Position numbers and translations under genes: made by a program. 8,783 nucleotides of DNA from Acidobacteriaceae bacterium (lineage in GTDB: Bacteria > Acidobacteriota > Terriglobia > Terriglobales > Acidobacteriaceae): the NCBI GenBank assembly GCA_003162255.1, contig PMMJ01000430.1, positions 1-8,783 on the forward strand. Direction: 5' to 3'. The notes beneath the pieces are model-generated. The model saw only the letters and a program-made list of their open reading frames with translations, searched no databases and was not told the DNA's origin. Positions 1-7,140 of the stretch are shown in pieces (positions within the stretch are counted from its first letter, which is position 1; the number at the start of each line of letters is the position of its first letter).

Positions 1-302
1 AATAGAAAGAGTCTGCTCGCCAGCGTGGCAAATAGTGTCTCGGCAGGCCGCGCCGACCATCCTTAAGGGAAGGCCCTCTCGTACCTCTCTCGGCATCTGA
101 GCCGCGCGAGGCCTGATCTGGAAAGGCGCGGACAGTGGCGACTTCGGAGTGTCCGATAGTCCACTAGGGGAAAATCGCCAATGACACTATTTGTGAATCG
201 CGACGAGGATCGACCGATGCAGCCTCGATCTTGAAATCGATGAGGCCGTGGGCGCAGCTCGTTTGCTCGAAAGTCGGATGCCCGAAGCTCGCGGTCGACC
301 GA
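1..302. other. Non-coding stretch downstream of the kinase gene
   Basis: I see no convincing gene here. Plus-strand frames entering from the left edge close within about 100 bases (for example a stop at 64-66). A minus-strand frame starting at 96 stays open to the edge for 32 codons, but it has no recognisable protein character. The stretch holds a perfect 11-bp inverted repeat (29-39 and 183-193), a CCTTAAGG palindrome at 61-68 and a 10-bp palindrome CGGTCGACCG at 292-301 just past the kinase stop codon. No stem followed by a T-run is visible for the minus-strand transcript, so no terminator is called. Confidence 0.55.
29..193. repeat. Perfect 11-bp inverted repeat flanking 143 bp
   Basis: CAAATAGTGTC at 29-39 is the exact reverse complement of GACACTATTTG at 183-193. 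The match does not extend on either side. No clear target-site duplication flanks the pair, and nothing between the arms looks coding. It could be the ends of a very small non-autonomous element or a long-range hairpin. It could also be chance, although a perfect 11-bp pair within 300 bases is not expected often. Confidence 0.35.
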
Positions 303-1775
303 TCAACCGCGAGGCCTTTCTGGCGAGTTGTCGGCGTAGTCCGTGAACGCGTTTGCCTGCGATCGATCCAAAACTGCCGACGCCGGCTGCAGAGGAAGCT
401 CGACGAGAAAGGTAGATCCATTGCAAATCGAGCTTTGAACCGCGATTGACCCACGGTGCTGCTGCACAATCCAATCGGCGATGGCAAGGCCGATTCCGGC
501 TCCGCCAAGCGCGCGGCTTCTCGCCTTGTCCACGCGGTAAAAACGCTCGAAGATTCTGCCTTGGTCTTGCTCGGCGATTCCAACCCCCGTGTCGCGCACA
601 GCGATTACGGCCTTGTCATTGCGCGCTTCCACACGGAGTTCGACGACTCCTGGGGACGGCGTGTACTTAACTGCGTTGTCGAGCAGGATGGCCAGCAATC
701 GTTTCACGGATCCGCGATCTGCCAAGACTGGAAGTTCACAATCCGCGATAGTTTGATTAAATTGGAGATTACGAGCCTCCACTAGCTGGCGCCAGTCGTT
801 CGCGGTTTCTGTGATCGTTGCGCGCAAGTCGAGTGGCGCAAGAGGCAAGCTCTCACGCCCGGAATCGGCACGGGCGAGCGACAACAGCTCTTCGATCAGG
901 GACGAAGTTCGTTCCGCCTCCAGCAGGACGTGGCGTAAAGCTTCTCGATATTCCTCGTTTCCTCTCGACTTCCGGAGCGCGATCTCGGCTTCGGTGCGAA
1001 TCAGCGAGATCGGAGTGCGTAGTTCGTGCGAAGCATCCGCGGTGAACTGAGTCACACGAAGGAAGGCGCTTTCAATGCGCGCCAGCATTTCATTCAACGT
1101 GTCTGACAATCGTTGAAGCTCGTCGCCAGTCGTCAGTTTTTCCAACCGGTCGCCTAGATTGCTGCCGCCGATGTTTCTCGCAGTCTGAGTGATTGCATCG
1201 ACCGGAGACAAGGCTTTGCGGCTCAGCCAGTAGCCCCCGGATGCAGCGGCGAGCAGCAACAGCGGAGCCAGCATCAGGAGATAACGCCGAAACAGAGACA
1301 GCGTGGCAATGATCTGATCGGTGGAAAGGCCTGTCTGCACCGTGTACGAACGGCCATTCACCTCGATCCTTTGCGTAATGAAACGAAAGGGCTTATTTCC
1401 CAGCTGACGGTTCTGAAATGAAGTACCTTTCACAACGCCAGGTGATATCGGCGGAAATTGATTTCGTTCCAACGAAGGAGCGCGAAAGATCCAGTTTCCA
1501 TCCTCATCATAAACTTGCAAAAAGTCGCCAGAGTGCTCCAAATCGTAAGCTTCGGAGGCCTCTTCCCGAAGTTTGACTAACGTCATATTCTTCTTCTTCT
1601 GCGATTCCAGGAAATGAGTCACGTCCTCGATCTGAGCGGTCAATCCCTCGTTGGCAATACTGTAGAGGTGTTGCCGAAGGACAAACCACATGCCGATGCC
1701 AAAACAAAGCTGGGCCGCAGCAAAGATCGCCAGATACCACAAGGTGAGCCGAAAGCCGATAGAGAGTCTTCTCAT
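303..1775 (-). CDS. Membrane-bound sensor histidine kinase, CusS-like organisation
   Basis: This is an inner-membrane sensor kinase that should autophosphorylate on His and pass the phosphate to the regulator encoded just upstream. Counting from a TTG at 1784 (493 aa), it has a first membrane helix at about 14-36, a periplasmic sensor region at about 37-165 and a second helix at 167-187. A HAMP linker follows at about 188-240. The H-box ASHELRTP carries His253, the N-box LLDNAVKY carries Asn370, the G1 box DTGVGI starts at Asp398, the F-box is IFERFYR and the G2 box is GGAGIGLAI (427-435), so every catalytic motif is intact. The ATG at 1775 is preferred because it forms an ATGA overlap with the regulator's stop, which is typical of translational coupling; it gives 490 aa. 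The layout and length match the heavy-metal sensor kinase group, but no metal-binding cluster is obvious in the sensor region, so the signal is unknown. Confidence 0.93.
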   Translation of the reverse strand: MRRLSIGFRLTLWYLAIFAAAQLCFGIGMWFVLRQHLYSIANEGLTAQIEDVTHFLESQKKKNMTLVKLREEASEAYDLEHSGDFLQVYDEDGNWIFRAPSLERNQFPPISPGVVKGTSFQNRQLGNKPFRFITQRIEVNGRSYTVQTGLSTDQIIATLSLFRRYLLMLAPLLLLAAASGGYWLSRKALSPVDAITQTARNIGGSNLGDRLEKLTTGDELQRLSDTLNEMLARIESAFLRVTQFTADASHELRTPISLIRTEAEIALRKSRGNEEYREALRHVLLEAERTSSLIEELLSLARADSGRESLPLAPLDLRATITETANDWRQLVEARNLQFNQTIADCELPVLADRGSVKRLLAILLDNAVKYTPSPGVVELRVEARNDKAVIAVRDTGVGIAEQDQGRIFERFYRVDKARSRALGGAGIGLAIADWIVQQHRGSIAVQSSICNGSTFLVELPLQPASAVLDRSQANAFTDYADNSPERPRG

Positions 1776-2449
1776 GATTGCCAATCCAGAGCAATAACGT
1801 ACCCGACACCGCGGACGGTGTGAATCAGTTTTCGCCGAGCATTATCAGTGCAATCGATTTTGTTTCGCAGCAGCCGCACAAAGGCATCCAGCGTATTGCT
1901 CCCCATTTCGCGGCCCGAAGACGCAATCAGGATTTCCCGCGGTATAACTTCTCCCGCGTCCCGCATGAGCCGTTCCAATAGGCTATATTCGGTGCGCGTC
2001 AGACTGACGCGCACGCCATCGCGGTAGACCTCGCGGCTGGCGGGATCCAGGAATAAGTCGCCGACCTGCAGCTGCGTTCTCCTTGGAGCAACCGCGCCTC
2101 GACTCACCGCGCGCAGTCGCAGCAGCAGTTCGCTAAAGGAGAATGGCTTGGTCACATAGTCGTCCGCACCCAGGTCCAGGCCATTCACGATGTCAGGGAC
2201 AGAGTCCTTCGCGGTGAGCATCAAGATGGGCGTGCAATTGTTCTCGGCCCGCATGCGTCTGGCCAATTCAAATCCGTCCATCTTGGGCATCATCACGTCG
2301 AGAATCACCACATCGAAGTCGCAGTCCCGGACCATCTGCAATCCTTCGCTGCCATCCGCGGCGCACGCGACCGTGTGTCCTTCCTCAGTCAGGCCTTTTC
2401 GCAGCAATTCCAACATTCGCCGTTCATCTTCTACAACTAGCAGTTTCAT
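1772..2449 (-). CDS. OmpR/PhoB-family response regulator, CusR-like
   Basis: This is a 225-aa cytoplasmic transcription factor controlled by phosphorylation. The receiver domain (about 1-115) has the acidic pair Glu7/Asp8, the phospho-acceptor Asp51 in VILDVMMP, Thr79 and Lys101 in the TKPF motif. A short linker leads to a winged-helix DNA-binding domain (about 125-222) with the family signatures LTRTEYSLLERL, IPREIL, VRLLRNKID and HTVRGVGYVI. The length is normal and nothing is missing. The ATG at 2449 matches the usual MKLLVVEDE start of the family. The gene ends in the 4-bp overlap with the kinase, so the two form one operon. It faces the receptor gene across a 267-bp divergent region containing a candidate binding box, which suggests that it controls its own operon and possibly the receptor operon. 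The second target is inference. Confidence 0.95.
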   Translation of the reverse strand: MKLLVVEDERRMLELLRKGLTEEGHTVACAADGSEGLQMVRDCDFDVVILDVMMPKMDGFELARRMRAENNCTPILMLTAKDSVPDIVNGLDLGADDYVTKPFSFSELLLRLRAVSRGAVAPRRTQLQVGDLFLDPASREVYRDGVRVSLTRTEYSLLERLMRDAGEVIPREILIASSGREMGSNTLDAFVRLLRNKIDCTDNARRKLIHTVRGVGYVIALDWQS

Positions 2450-2536
2450 CGAACGAGCCTGTCCGGTTCCGATTGGTCGCGAGATCTGAGCACTAGAGTA
2501 GAACGCGAACGCGCTTGGAGAACAGAGTCTGAAAGA

Positions 2537-2557
2537 TTATTAACCTTCCTTTAATAA
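2537..2557. promoter_or_regulatory. Candidate response-regulator box in the divergent region
   Basis: TTATTAA (2537-2543) and TTAATAA (2551-2557) are a perfect inverted repeat around the 7-bp spacer CCTTCCT. The same DNA also reads as a direct repeat of TTAA at 2540-2543 and 2551-2554, exactly 11 bp (about one helical turn) apart. That spacing is usual for tandem half-sites of OmpR/PhoB-type regulators. The box is 87 bp from the regulator's start codon and 159 bp from the receptor's. It stands out as A/T-rich in GC-richer surroundings. Assigning it to this regulator is inference. Confidence 0.45.
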
Positions 2558-2576
2558 CCGCTTCACAGCGTCTTCG

Positions 2577-2582
2577 TAAAAT
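2577..2582 (+). promoter_or_regulatory. Possible -10 element for the receptor operon
   Basis: TAAAAT matches the sigma-70 -10 consensus at five of six positions. No good -35 lies 16-18 bp upstream. The TTATTAA/TTAATAA box ends 19 bp before it, so the box roughly takes the place of the -35, as in promoters that depend on an OmpR/PhoB-type activator. This would leave a leader of about 130 bases before the receptor start. The evidence is weak and rests on one hexamer. Confidence 0.25.
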
Positions 2583-2701
2583 CGTTATCACTTCGACCGG
2601 GTGACATTGCCGTTTCAGGGAGACCCTGCAGTTCCTGAGTGAGTTGCATTCCGCCAGGAGCCATGTTCAGGCCTTTCTCGGTTTCGATGTGCTTGGTTAT
2701 T

Positions 2702-2707
2702 GAGGAG
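2702..2707 (+). promoter_or_regulatory. Ribosome binding site that sets the receptor start
   Basis: GAGGAG lies nine bases before the ATG at 2717. It supports that start over the in-frame GTG at 2639, which would add 26 residues ahead of an otherwise ordinary signal peptide. Confidence 0.7.
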
Positions 2708-2716
2708 CTGAAGTTT

Positions 2717-5700
2717 ATGAAGCCAGAACACTCCCCCTCGATTCTTCCCTTTTTTTCGAAATGCGCTGCGGCGGCAATCCTAGCCCTGATCTTAGGAACA
2801 ACGGCGTTTGCCCAAGTCGATCGCGCTGAACTCGAAGGCACGGTGGCCGATCCATCGGGAGTCGCTGTCGTCGGGGCCAGCGTGAAGATCCTCGCCGTGG
2901 ACACGGATCTCACGCAGGAACAGCGCACGAACTCGAGCGGCTACTACCGCTTCCCCGGCCTGGCTGTCGGACGCTACAAAGTCACGGTTGCGAATACCGG
3001 ATTCAAGACCCGTGTGGTTGAAGAGGTCATATTACGAGTGGGCCAGACGCGCACGCTGGATGTACGGCTTCAAGTCGGCGCGATTACAGAAACAATTGAG
3101 GTCACAGCATCCAACGCCCCTTCTAACCACACCTCCGCCGAAGCTGCTACTGTGATCGGCACCGATCAAATTGCCAATCTCCCGAATAATGGCCGCGACT
3201 GGGCGAGTTTCACTCTGCTCGCCCCGTTTGCGCAGGATGACGGTGGCGGCGATCAGCGCACGATTCGCTTTGCCGGCCGCGCACGGGACGACAACAACTT
3301 TCAGATTGACGGCGTGGACGCCGGCGGCATCCAGGAGCAGGCGCAGAAATCCCAAACCCGTCTGCAGATTTCGCAGGATGCAATCGAAGAATATCGCGTC
3401 AACAGTGCTCTTTATGATGTCGAGTACGGCACGCAGGCGGGCGGCCAGGTCGACATTGAAACCAAGTCGGGCACGAACAATTGGCACGGTACGGTTTTCG
3501 GCTACTTTCGGAATTCCGTTTTTGATGCGCGCAACTTTAACGACTACGACCTGAATGGGAACCCGGCCATTCCCCCATTTCGCATGGGGCAATACGGAAT
3601 GACGGTTGGTGGGCCGATCGTCAAGAACAACACATTCTTCTTTCTCAGCTACGAGGGCCTTCGACAGTTGCAATCGACCACGCAGCAATACCAAGTACCT
3701 GGGCCCACGTTCCAGGGGCAGGTGCTAAACGGCCCGAACGAGAACGTAATGTGCCCTATCATGCAGGCATTTCCCTGGCGAGCCTCGACTACCACGATCA
3801 ACGGGTGCGCGCCCCGCTTTACTTATCCGGACACCGCTTTCCAAGTCAGTTCAACAAACAGCGACGCAGATCAGTTGACGGCGGCGACCCCGACCACAGT
3901 GCACGAAGACACGTGGCTGGTGCGGATCGACCACAAGATCAACGAGAAGACTCTGCTGTATGGCCGCGCCCAGCGCGACATCAGCCTGGTCAATGCGCCG
4001 AATGGCAGCGGTCTCCCGGCGGATAAGCTGCAAACCATCAATCACCCGGCGAATTACCTGTTGGCTCTGCAGCAAACCTTCACCCCGAATCTGTTCAATG
4101 AGGCCAAGGTCTACATCAATCGCTCGCCCTTCCACAATCCTCAAGCGAGCGCGCTCACGTATGCAGTGAGTACGGCGAATTTCGTCGGGCTCAACGACAA
4201 CACGGCCGACATCGAAGTTGGCACGACCTATGGAGTCGTTGACAACCTGACTTGGACCCATGGCCGACATGCCTTCAAGACCGGCTTTGAGGTTCGCCGC
4301 GTCCGACTCAATCAGGGCCAGACTTCCGACAACAACTTGAACTTCAGTGATGACAATTCTTTAGTGACTGCCACACTCGACAACCTCACCTATAACGCTC
4401 CCTGGTGTTGTCACCGGCTGCGCCGGACGTTCTTCATGCCGTATTTCCAGGACACCTGGAAGGCCAGTTCGACTCTCACACTAACGGCGGGACTCCGCTG
4501 GGAATACTACGGCGTGGCTCACGAAGCAACCAATCGGACAACAGTATACGATCAGGATCAGTTTCACGGAGTCTGTCTGGGTTCGGGCTCATTCAACGTG
4601 CCGCCGAATCCTGGTCCCGTAAACCCGAGCATTACGTGCCCCAAGAACCCGGACTTGTACAACCCCAATTACAGGAACTTCGACCCCAGAATCGCGTTGG
4701 CCTGGGCTCCGAGCGCCCTGCACGGAAACACAGTCATTCGTGCTGGCTTCGGCATCTATCACGGTGCTGCGCAAAATGACGACTTGAACGCCGGACTCGA
4801 GAGCGACACCTTCCGCATAAAGACGAGCGGGGCTCTTACGGTGGTACCGGCCTTTGAGCAGACAGATCCTGATCTTTCGTCAATTGTTGGCCTCAACAAG
4901 GCAGGCTCCCACCCGCGCGCCTTACAGCGGCAAGGCCGGCGCGATCTCTATTCGGAAACGTGGGGCTTGACCATCGAGCAAGCGTTGCCCGCCAATTTCC
5001 TGGCTTCCGCTCAGTATCTTGGGAGCCGTGGGGTGCGATTGTTCTCCCGCGGCGGCGTCAATCTCTGCACCCCTCCGGTCACTCTTAACCCTGCCGATGG
5101 CGACTGCTTCCGTCCATTGGATCTGTATTATCCCAGCGGAGATCCTTTTGGTTCGGTGGACATAAAGAGAGACATCGGCTCAAGCACCTACAACGCCCTT
5201 GGGTTGTCGCTGGAGCGCCGCTTTAGCCGGGGCCTGTCCTTTCAATCGCGTTACACTTGGTCCCACTCCATCAACGACGGGTCGGTTGGCGGGGGAGAGT
5301 CGAACGGGCCGCAAAATGTGAACTGCCTCCCCTGCGACAAAGGGCCGAGCGTCTTCGATATTCGTAACAACTTCACCGCGAATGCCGTCTATGAATTGCC
5401 CTTTGGGCCCGGCAAAGCTTACCTGAACGGTTCTGGAGCGATAGGCAAGGTGGTTGGAGGCTGGAGCTTCAGCAGCGTCGCCCTCTGGCACACTGGCCAC
5501 CCATTAACCGTTAACATGGACCTCGGCCATAGTCCTAACATTGTTGGAGGGCAGTTCGACGGGTTCTCCCCTACTTACCTCCTTCCCGATGGCAATGATC
5601 AAACCAGTGTGCGGCCCGACGTTGTTCCTGGGGTGCCGTTGACTTTGCCAAATCCGCACCCTCTCACCCCAACGACGGGCACGCCATTCATTAACATGGC

Positions 5701-6082
5701 GGCATTCCAGGCTCCACCGGTCGACGCAAACGGAAACTTCACACGCTATGGAGATGCCCCCAACGGCCTGATTCGCGCCTTAAATAGTTGGCAAATCGAT
5801 CTGGCCCTTACGAAGGAAACAAAGCTCACCGAGCGCTTTTCGATGGACTTGGGGATCCAGGCGTTCAATATTTTCAACCATACTCAACTGGCGGACCCGA
5901 GCGTCCTGTCCCTCTACTACGATCCTACTGCTACATCGACAGGCTCCCTGACGGATCCTGGCAACTTCGGGATCATCAGCTCGTTCAACAACTTCAACAA
6001 CAACAACGACAACAAGGCTTCCCCCAACACGGGCACGGGATTGCCGCGGCAGCTTCAATTCATGCTTCGCCTCAAGTTCTAG
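2717..6082 (+). CDS. Oar-like TonB-dependent outer-membrane receptor with carboxypeptidase-regulatory-like N-terminal domain
   Basis: This 1121-aa outer-membrane protein probably binds or imports an unknown large ligand using TonB energy. Residues 1-32 are a signal peptide with likely cleavage at AFA|Q. Residues about 34-120 form a carboxypeptidase-regulatory-like (Ig-like) domain, with the characteristic ELEGTVADPSGVAVVGASV and SGYYRFPGLAVGRYKV. ETIEVTA (125-131) resembles a TonB box. The plug follows at about 140-250, with IANLPNNGRDW, FQIDGVD and YGTQAGGQVDIETKSGTN. The rest is beta-barrel, ending QLQFMLRLKF; the final Phe is the usual barrel-assembly signal. The ten Cys of the mature protein fall in five close pairs within predicted loops. 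An Asn-rich stretch lies at 1091-1099. The start is fixed by GAGGAG nine bases upstream. It is first in a row with the propeller and phosphoesterase genes and divergent from the two-component genes. Family and location are secure; the ligand is unknown. Confidence 0.93.
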   Translation: MKPEHSPSILPFFSKCAAAAILALILGTTAFAQVDRAELEGTVADPSGVAVVGASVKILAVDTDLTQEQRTNSSGYYRFPGLAVGRYKVTVANTGFKTRVVEEVILRVGQTRTLDVRLQVGAITETIEVTASNAPSNHTSAEAATVIGTDQIANLPNNGRDWASFTLLAPFAQDDGGGDQRTIRFAGRARDDNNFQIDGVDAGGIQEQAQKSQTRLQISQDAIEEYRVNSALYDVEYGTQAGGQVDIETKSGTNNWHGTVFGYFRNSVFDARNFNDYDLNGNPAIPPFRMGQYGMTVGGPIVKNNTFFFLSYEGLRQLQSTTQQYQVPGPTFQGQVLNGPNENVMCPIMQAFPWRASTTTINGCAPRFTYPDTAFQVSSTNSDADQLTAATPTTVHEDTWLVRIDHKINEKTLLYGRAQRDISLVNAPNGSGLPADKLQTINHPANYLLALQQTFTPNLFNEAKVYINRSPFHNPQASALTYAVSTANFVGLNDNTADIEVGTTYGVVDNLTWTHGRHAFKTGFEVRRVRLNQGQTSDNNLNFSDDNSLVTATLDNLTYNAPWCCHRLRRTFFMPYFQDTWKASSTLTLTAGLRWEYYGVAHEATNRTTVYDQDQFHGVCLGSGSFNVPPNPGPVNPSITCPKNPDLYNPNYRNFDPRIALAWAPSALHGNTVIRAGFGIYHGAAQNDDLNAGLESDTFRIKTSGALTVVPAFEQTDPDLSSIVGLNKAGSHPRALQRQGRRDLYSETWGLTIEQALPANFLASAQYLGSRGVRLFSRGGVNLCTPPVTLNPADGDCFRPLDLYYPSGDPFGSVDIKRDIGSSTYNALGLSLERRFSRGLSFQSRYTWSHSINDGSVGGGESNGPQNVNCLPCDKGPSVFDIRNNFTANAVYELPFGPGKAYLNGSGAIGKVVGGWSFSSVALWHTGHPLTVNMDLGHSPNIVGGQFDGFSPTYLLPDGNDQTSVRPDVVPGVPLTLPNPHPLTPTTGTPFINMAAFQAPPVDANGNFTRYGDAPNGLIRALNSWQIDLALTKETKLTERFSMDLGIQAFNIFNHTQLADPSVLSLYYDPTATSTGSLTDPGNFGIISSFNNFNNNNDNKASPNTGTGLPRQLQFMLRLKF
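5987..6013 (+). repeat. AAC-rich trinucleotide run inside the receptor gene
   Basis: Nine codons here comprise seven AAC with one TTC and one GAC, encoding NNFNNNNDN just before the last barrel strand. It is in frame, so gain or loss of units would lengthen or shorten a predicted terminal loop without breaking the gene. Confidence 0.6.
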
Positions 6083-6088
6083 GGTGCG

Positions 6089-6117
6089 GCGAGGCGGGAT
6101 CGCTCGGCCTGCCTCGC
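6089..6117 (+). terminator. GC-rich stem-loop between receptor and propeller genes
   Basis: GCGAGGC (6089-6095) pairs perfectly with GCCTCGC (6111-6117). Three more inner pairs (one G-U, two G-C) leave a 9-base loop. It begins seven bases after the receptor stop codon. The bases that follow are only moderately T-rich, so it may be a weak terminator, an attenuator or an mRNA 3' stabiliser that sets a different level for the downstream genes. Confidence 0.4.
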
Positions 6118-6169
6118 TTGCTCCGTTGTCATTTAGTTCAATCTGCACATCTTGAATCAAACATTCTTT

Positions 6170-6176
6170 GGAGGAG
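6170..6176 (+). promoter_or_regulatory. Strong ribosome binding site deciding a TTG start
   Basis: GGAGGAG ends four bases before a TTG at 6181, and the GGAGG core is six bases away. No ATG or GTG in this frame is suitably placed, and the residues after the TTG are a clean signal peptide. Confidence 0.75.
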
Positions 6177-6180
6177 CCTC

Positions 6181-7140
6181 TTGAAAACACTATTTGTCCT
6201 CGCCCTGTCCTTGAGCCTTTCTGCGGCATCAGCCCAAACCACCGGGGGGTACCACATCACCAAGAAAATTCCTGTCGCCGGCCAAGGCAGTTGGGACTAT
6301 CTCGCCATCGATGAAGGCGCGCGCCGCCTGTACGTTTCCCACGGAACCCAGGTCGAGGTGCTCGATGTCGATTCGGGCGCCATCGTCGGCAAGATCGAGA
6401 ACACTCCCGGTGTACATGGAATTGCCATCGCTCCAGAACTGGGACGGGGATTCGTCAGTAACGGCCAGTCTTCGACGGTCACTATCTTCGATTTGAAGAC
6501 GCTAAAGACGATCGCGGAAGTCCCGGTGGGCAAGAAACCAGACGCGATCATTTACGATTCCGCCACCTCCCGCGTGTTCGCATTTAATGGCGACAGTAAC
6601 AGCGCCACCGCCATTCAGACGGCGGACGGAAAAGTGGCGGGAACGGTTGATCTCGGCGGCGGTCCCGAGTTTGCGGTCGCCGATGGTTCGGGGTATGTTT
6701 ACGATAACTTGGAGGATGCGAGCCTGCTTCTGAAAATCAATTCCCGCACGCTGAAGGTCGAACAACGCTGGCCGACGGCTCCTTGTGCGTCTCCTTCCAG
6801 CATTGCTATGGACCGGCCCAATCGGCGCTTGTTCATCGGCTGCCGCAGCAAGGTGATGGCCGTCATGAATGCGGATACAGGACAAGTGATCGCTACGCTT
6901 CCAATTGGCGACCACGTGGATGCTACCGCTTTCGATCCCGACTCGCGGCTGGTTTTCAACTCCAATGGGGAAGGCACCGTCACGGTGATTCACCAGGACA
7001 GCCCGGACAAGTACTCCGTTGTCGAAAATGTGAAGACGCTGCCCAAGGCGAAGACCATGGCGCTCGATCCCAAGACACACCGTCTCTTCCTGTCCACCGC
7101 GGAAGCGGGACAGTTTGAAGTGCTGGTGGTGGGCCGCTAA
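6181..7140 (+). CDS. Secreted YncE/YVTN-type beta-propeller protein
   Basis: This 319-aa exported protein should fold as a beta-propeller and act as a periplasmic or surface binding module. Residues 1-18 (MKTLFVLALSLSLSAASA) are a signal peptide with cleavage at ASA|Q. The rest consists of repeats of about 35-40 residues, each with a D-x-x-x-x-R-hydrophobic strand followed by a 'V-D-x-x-(S/T)-G' turn. Examples are DEGARRLYVSHG..LDVDSGAIV, DSATSRVFAFNG, DRPNRRLFIGC..MNADTGQVI, DPDSRLVFNSNG and DPKTHRLFLST. I count about seven blades. Cys202 and Cys221 could form a disulfide. The TTG start is chosen because a GGAGGAG site lies just upstream; the frame is open back to 5788, inside the receptor gene, but that part is not signal-peptide-like. 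Its stop directly abuts the ATG of the phosphoesterase gene. Escherichia coli also places yncE beside a TonB-receptor gene (yncD), which supports a shared role; no enzymatic residues are evident. Confidence 0.88.
   Translation: MKTLFVLALSLSLSAASAQTTGGYHITKKIPVAGQGSWDYLAIDEGARRLYVSHGTQVEVLDVDSGAIVGKIENTPGVHGIAIAPELGRGFVSNGQSSTVTIFDLKTLKTIAEVPVGKKPDAIIYDSATSRVFAFNGDSNSATAIQTADGKVAGTVDLGGGPEFAVADGSGYVYDNLEDASLLLKINSRTLKVEQRWPTAPCASPSSIAMDRPNRRLFIGCRSKVMAVMNADTGQVIATLPIGDHVDATAFDPDSRLVFNSNGEGTVTVIHQDSPDKYSVVENVKTLPKAKTMALDPKTHRLFLSTAEAGQFEVLVVGR

Noticed and set aside
206..232. GATCGA...TCGATC hairpin as a terminator for the kinase operon
   Set aside because: It has a six-base stem, an 11-base loop and no T-run on the minus-strand transcript.
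1776..1784. TTG start for the kinase three codons upstream
   Set aside because: The ATG at 1775 overlaps the regulator's stop as ATGA, the usual coupled arrangement; the TTG adds only three residues.
2639..2716. In-frame upstream extension of the receptor from a GTG at 2639
   Set aside because: It would add 26 residues before a normal signal peptide and ignore the GAGGAG site placed nine bases before the ATG at 2717.
3032..3694. 220-aa minus-strand open frame opposite the receptor plug
   Set aside because: It lies antisense to clearly conserved plug motifs, with no domain character of its own.
5788..6180. Long in-frame extension of the propeller gene back into the receptor gene
   Set aside because: The extra 131 residues are an out-of-frame reading of the receptor gene. 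A signal peptide and a strong ribosome site occur at 6181.
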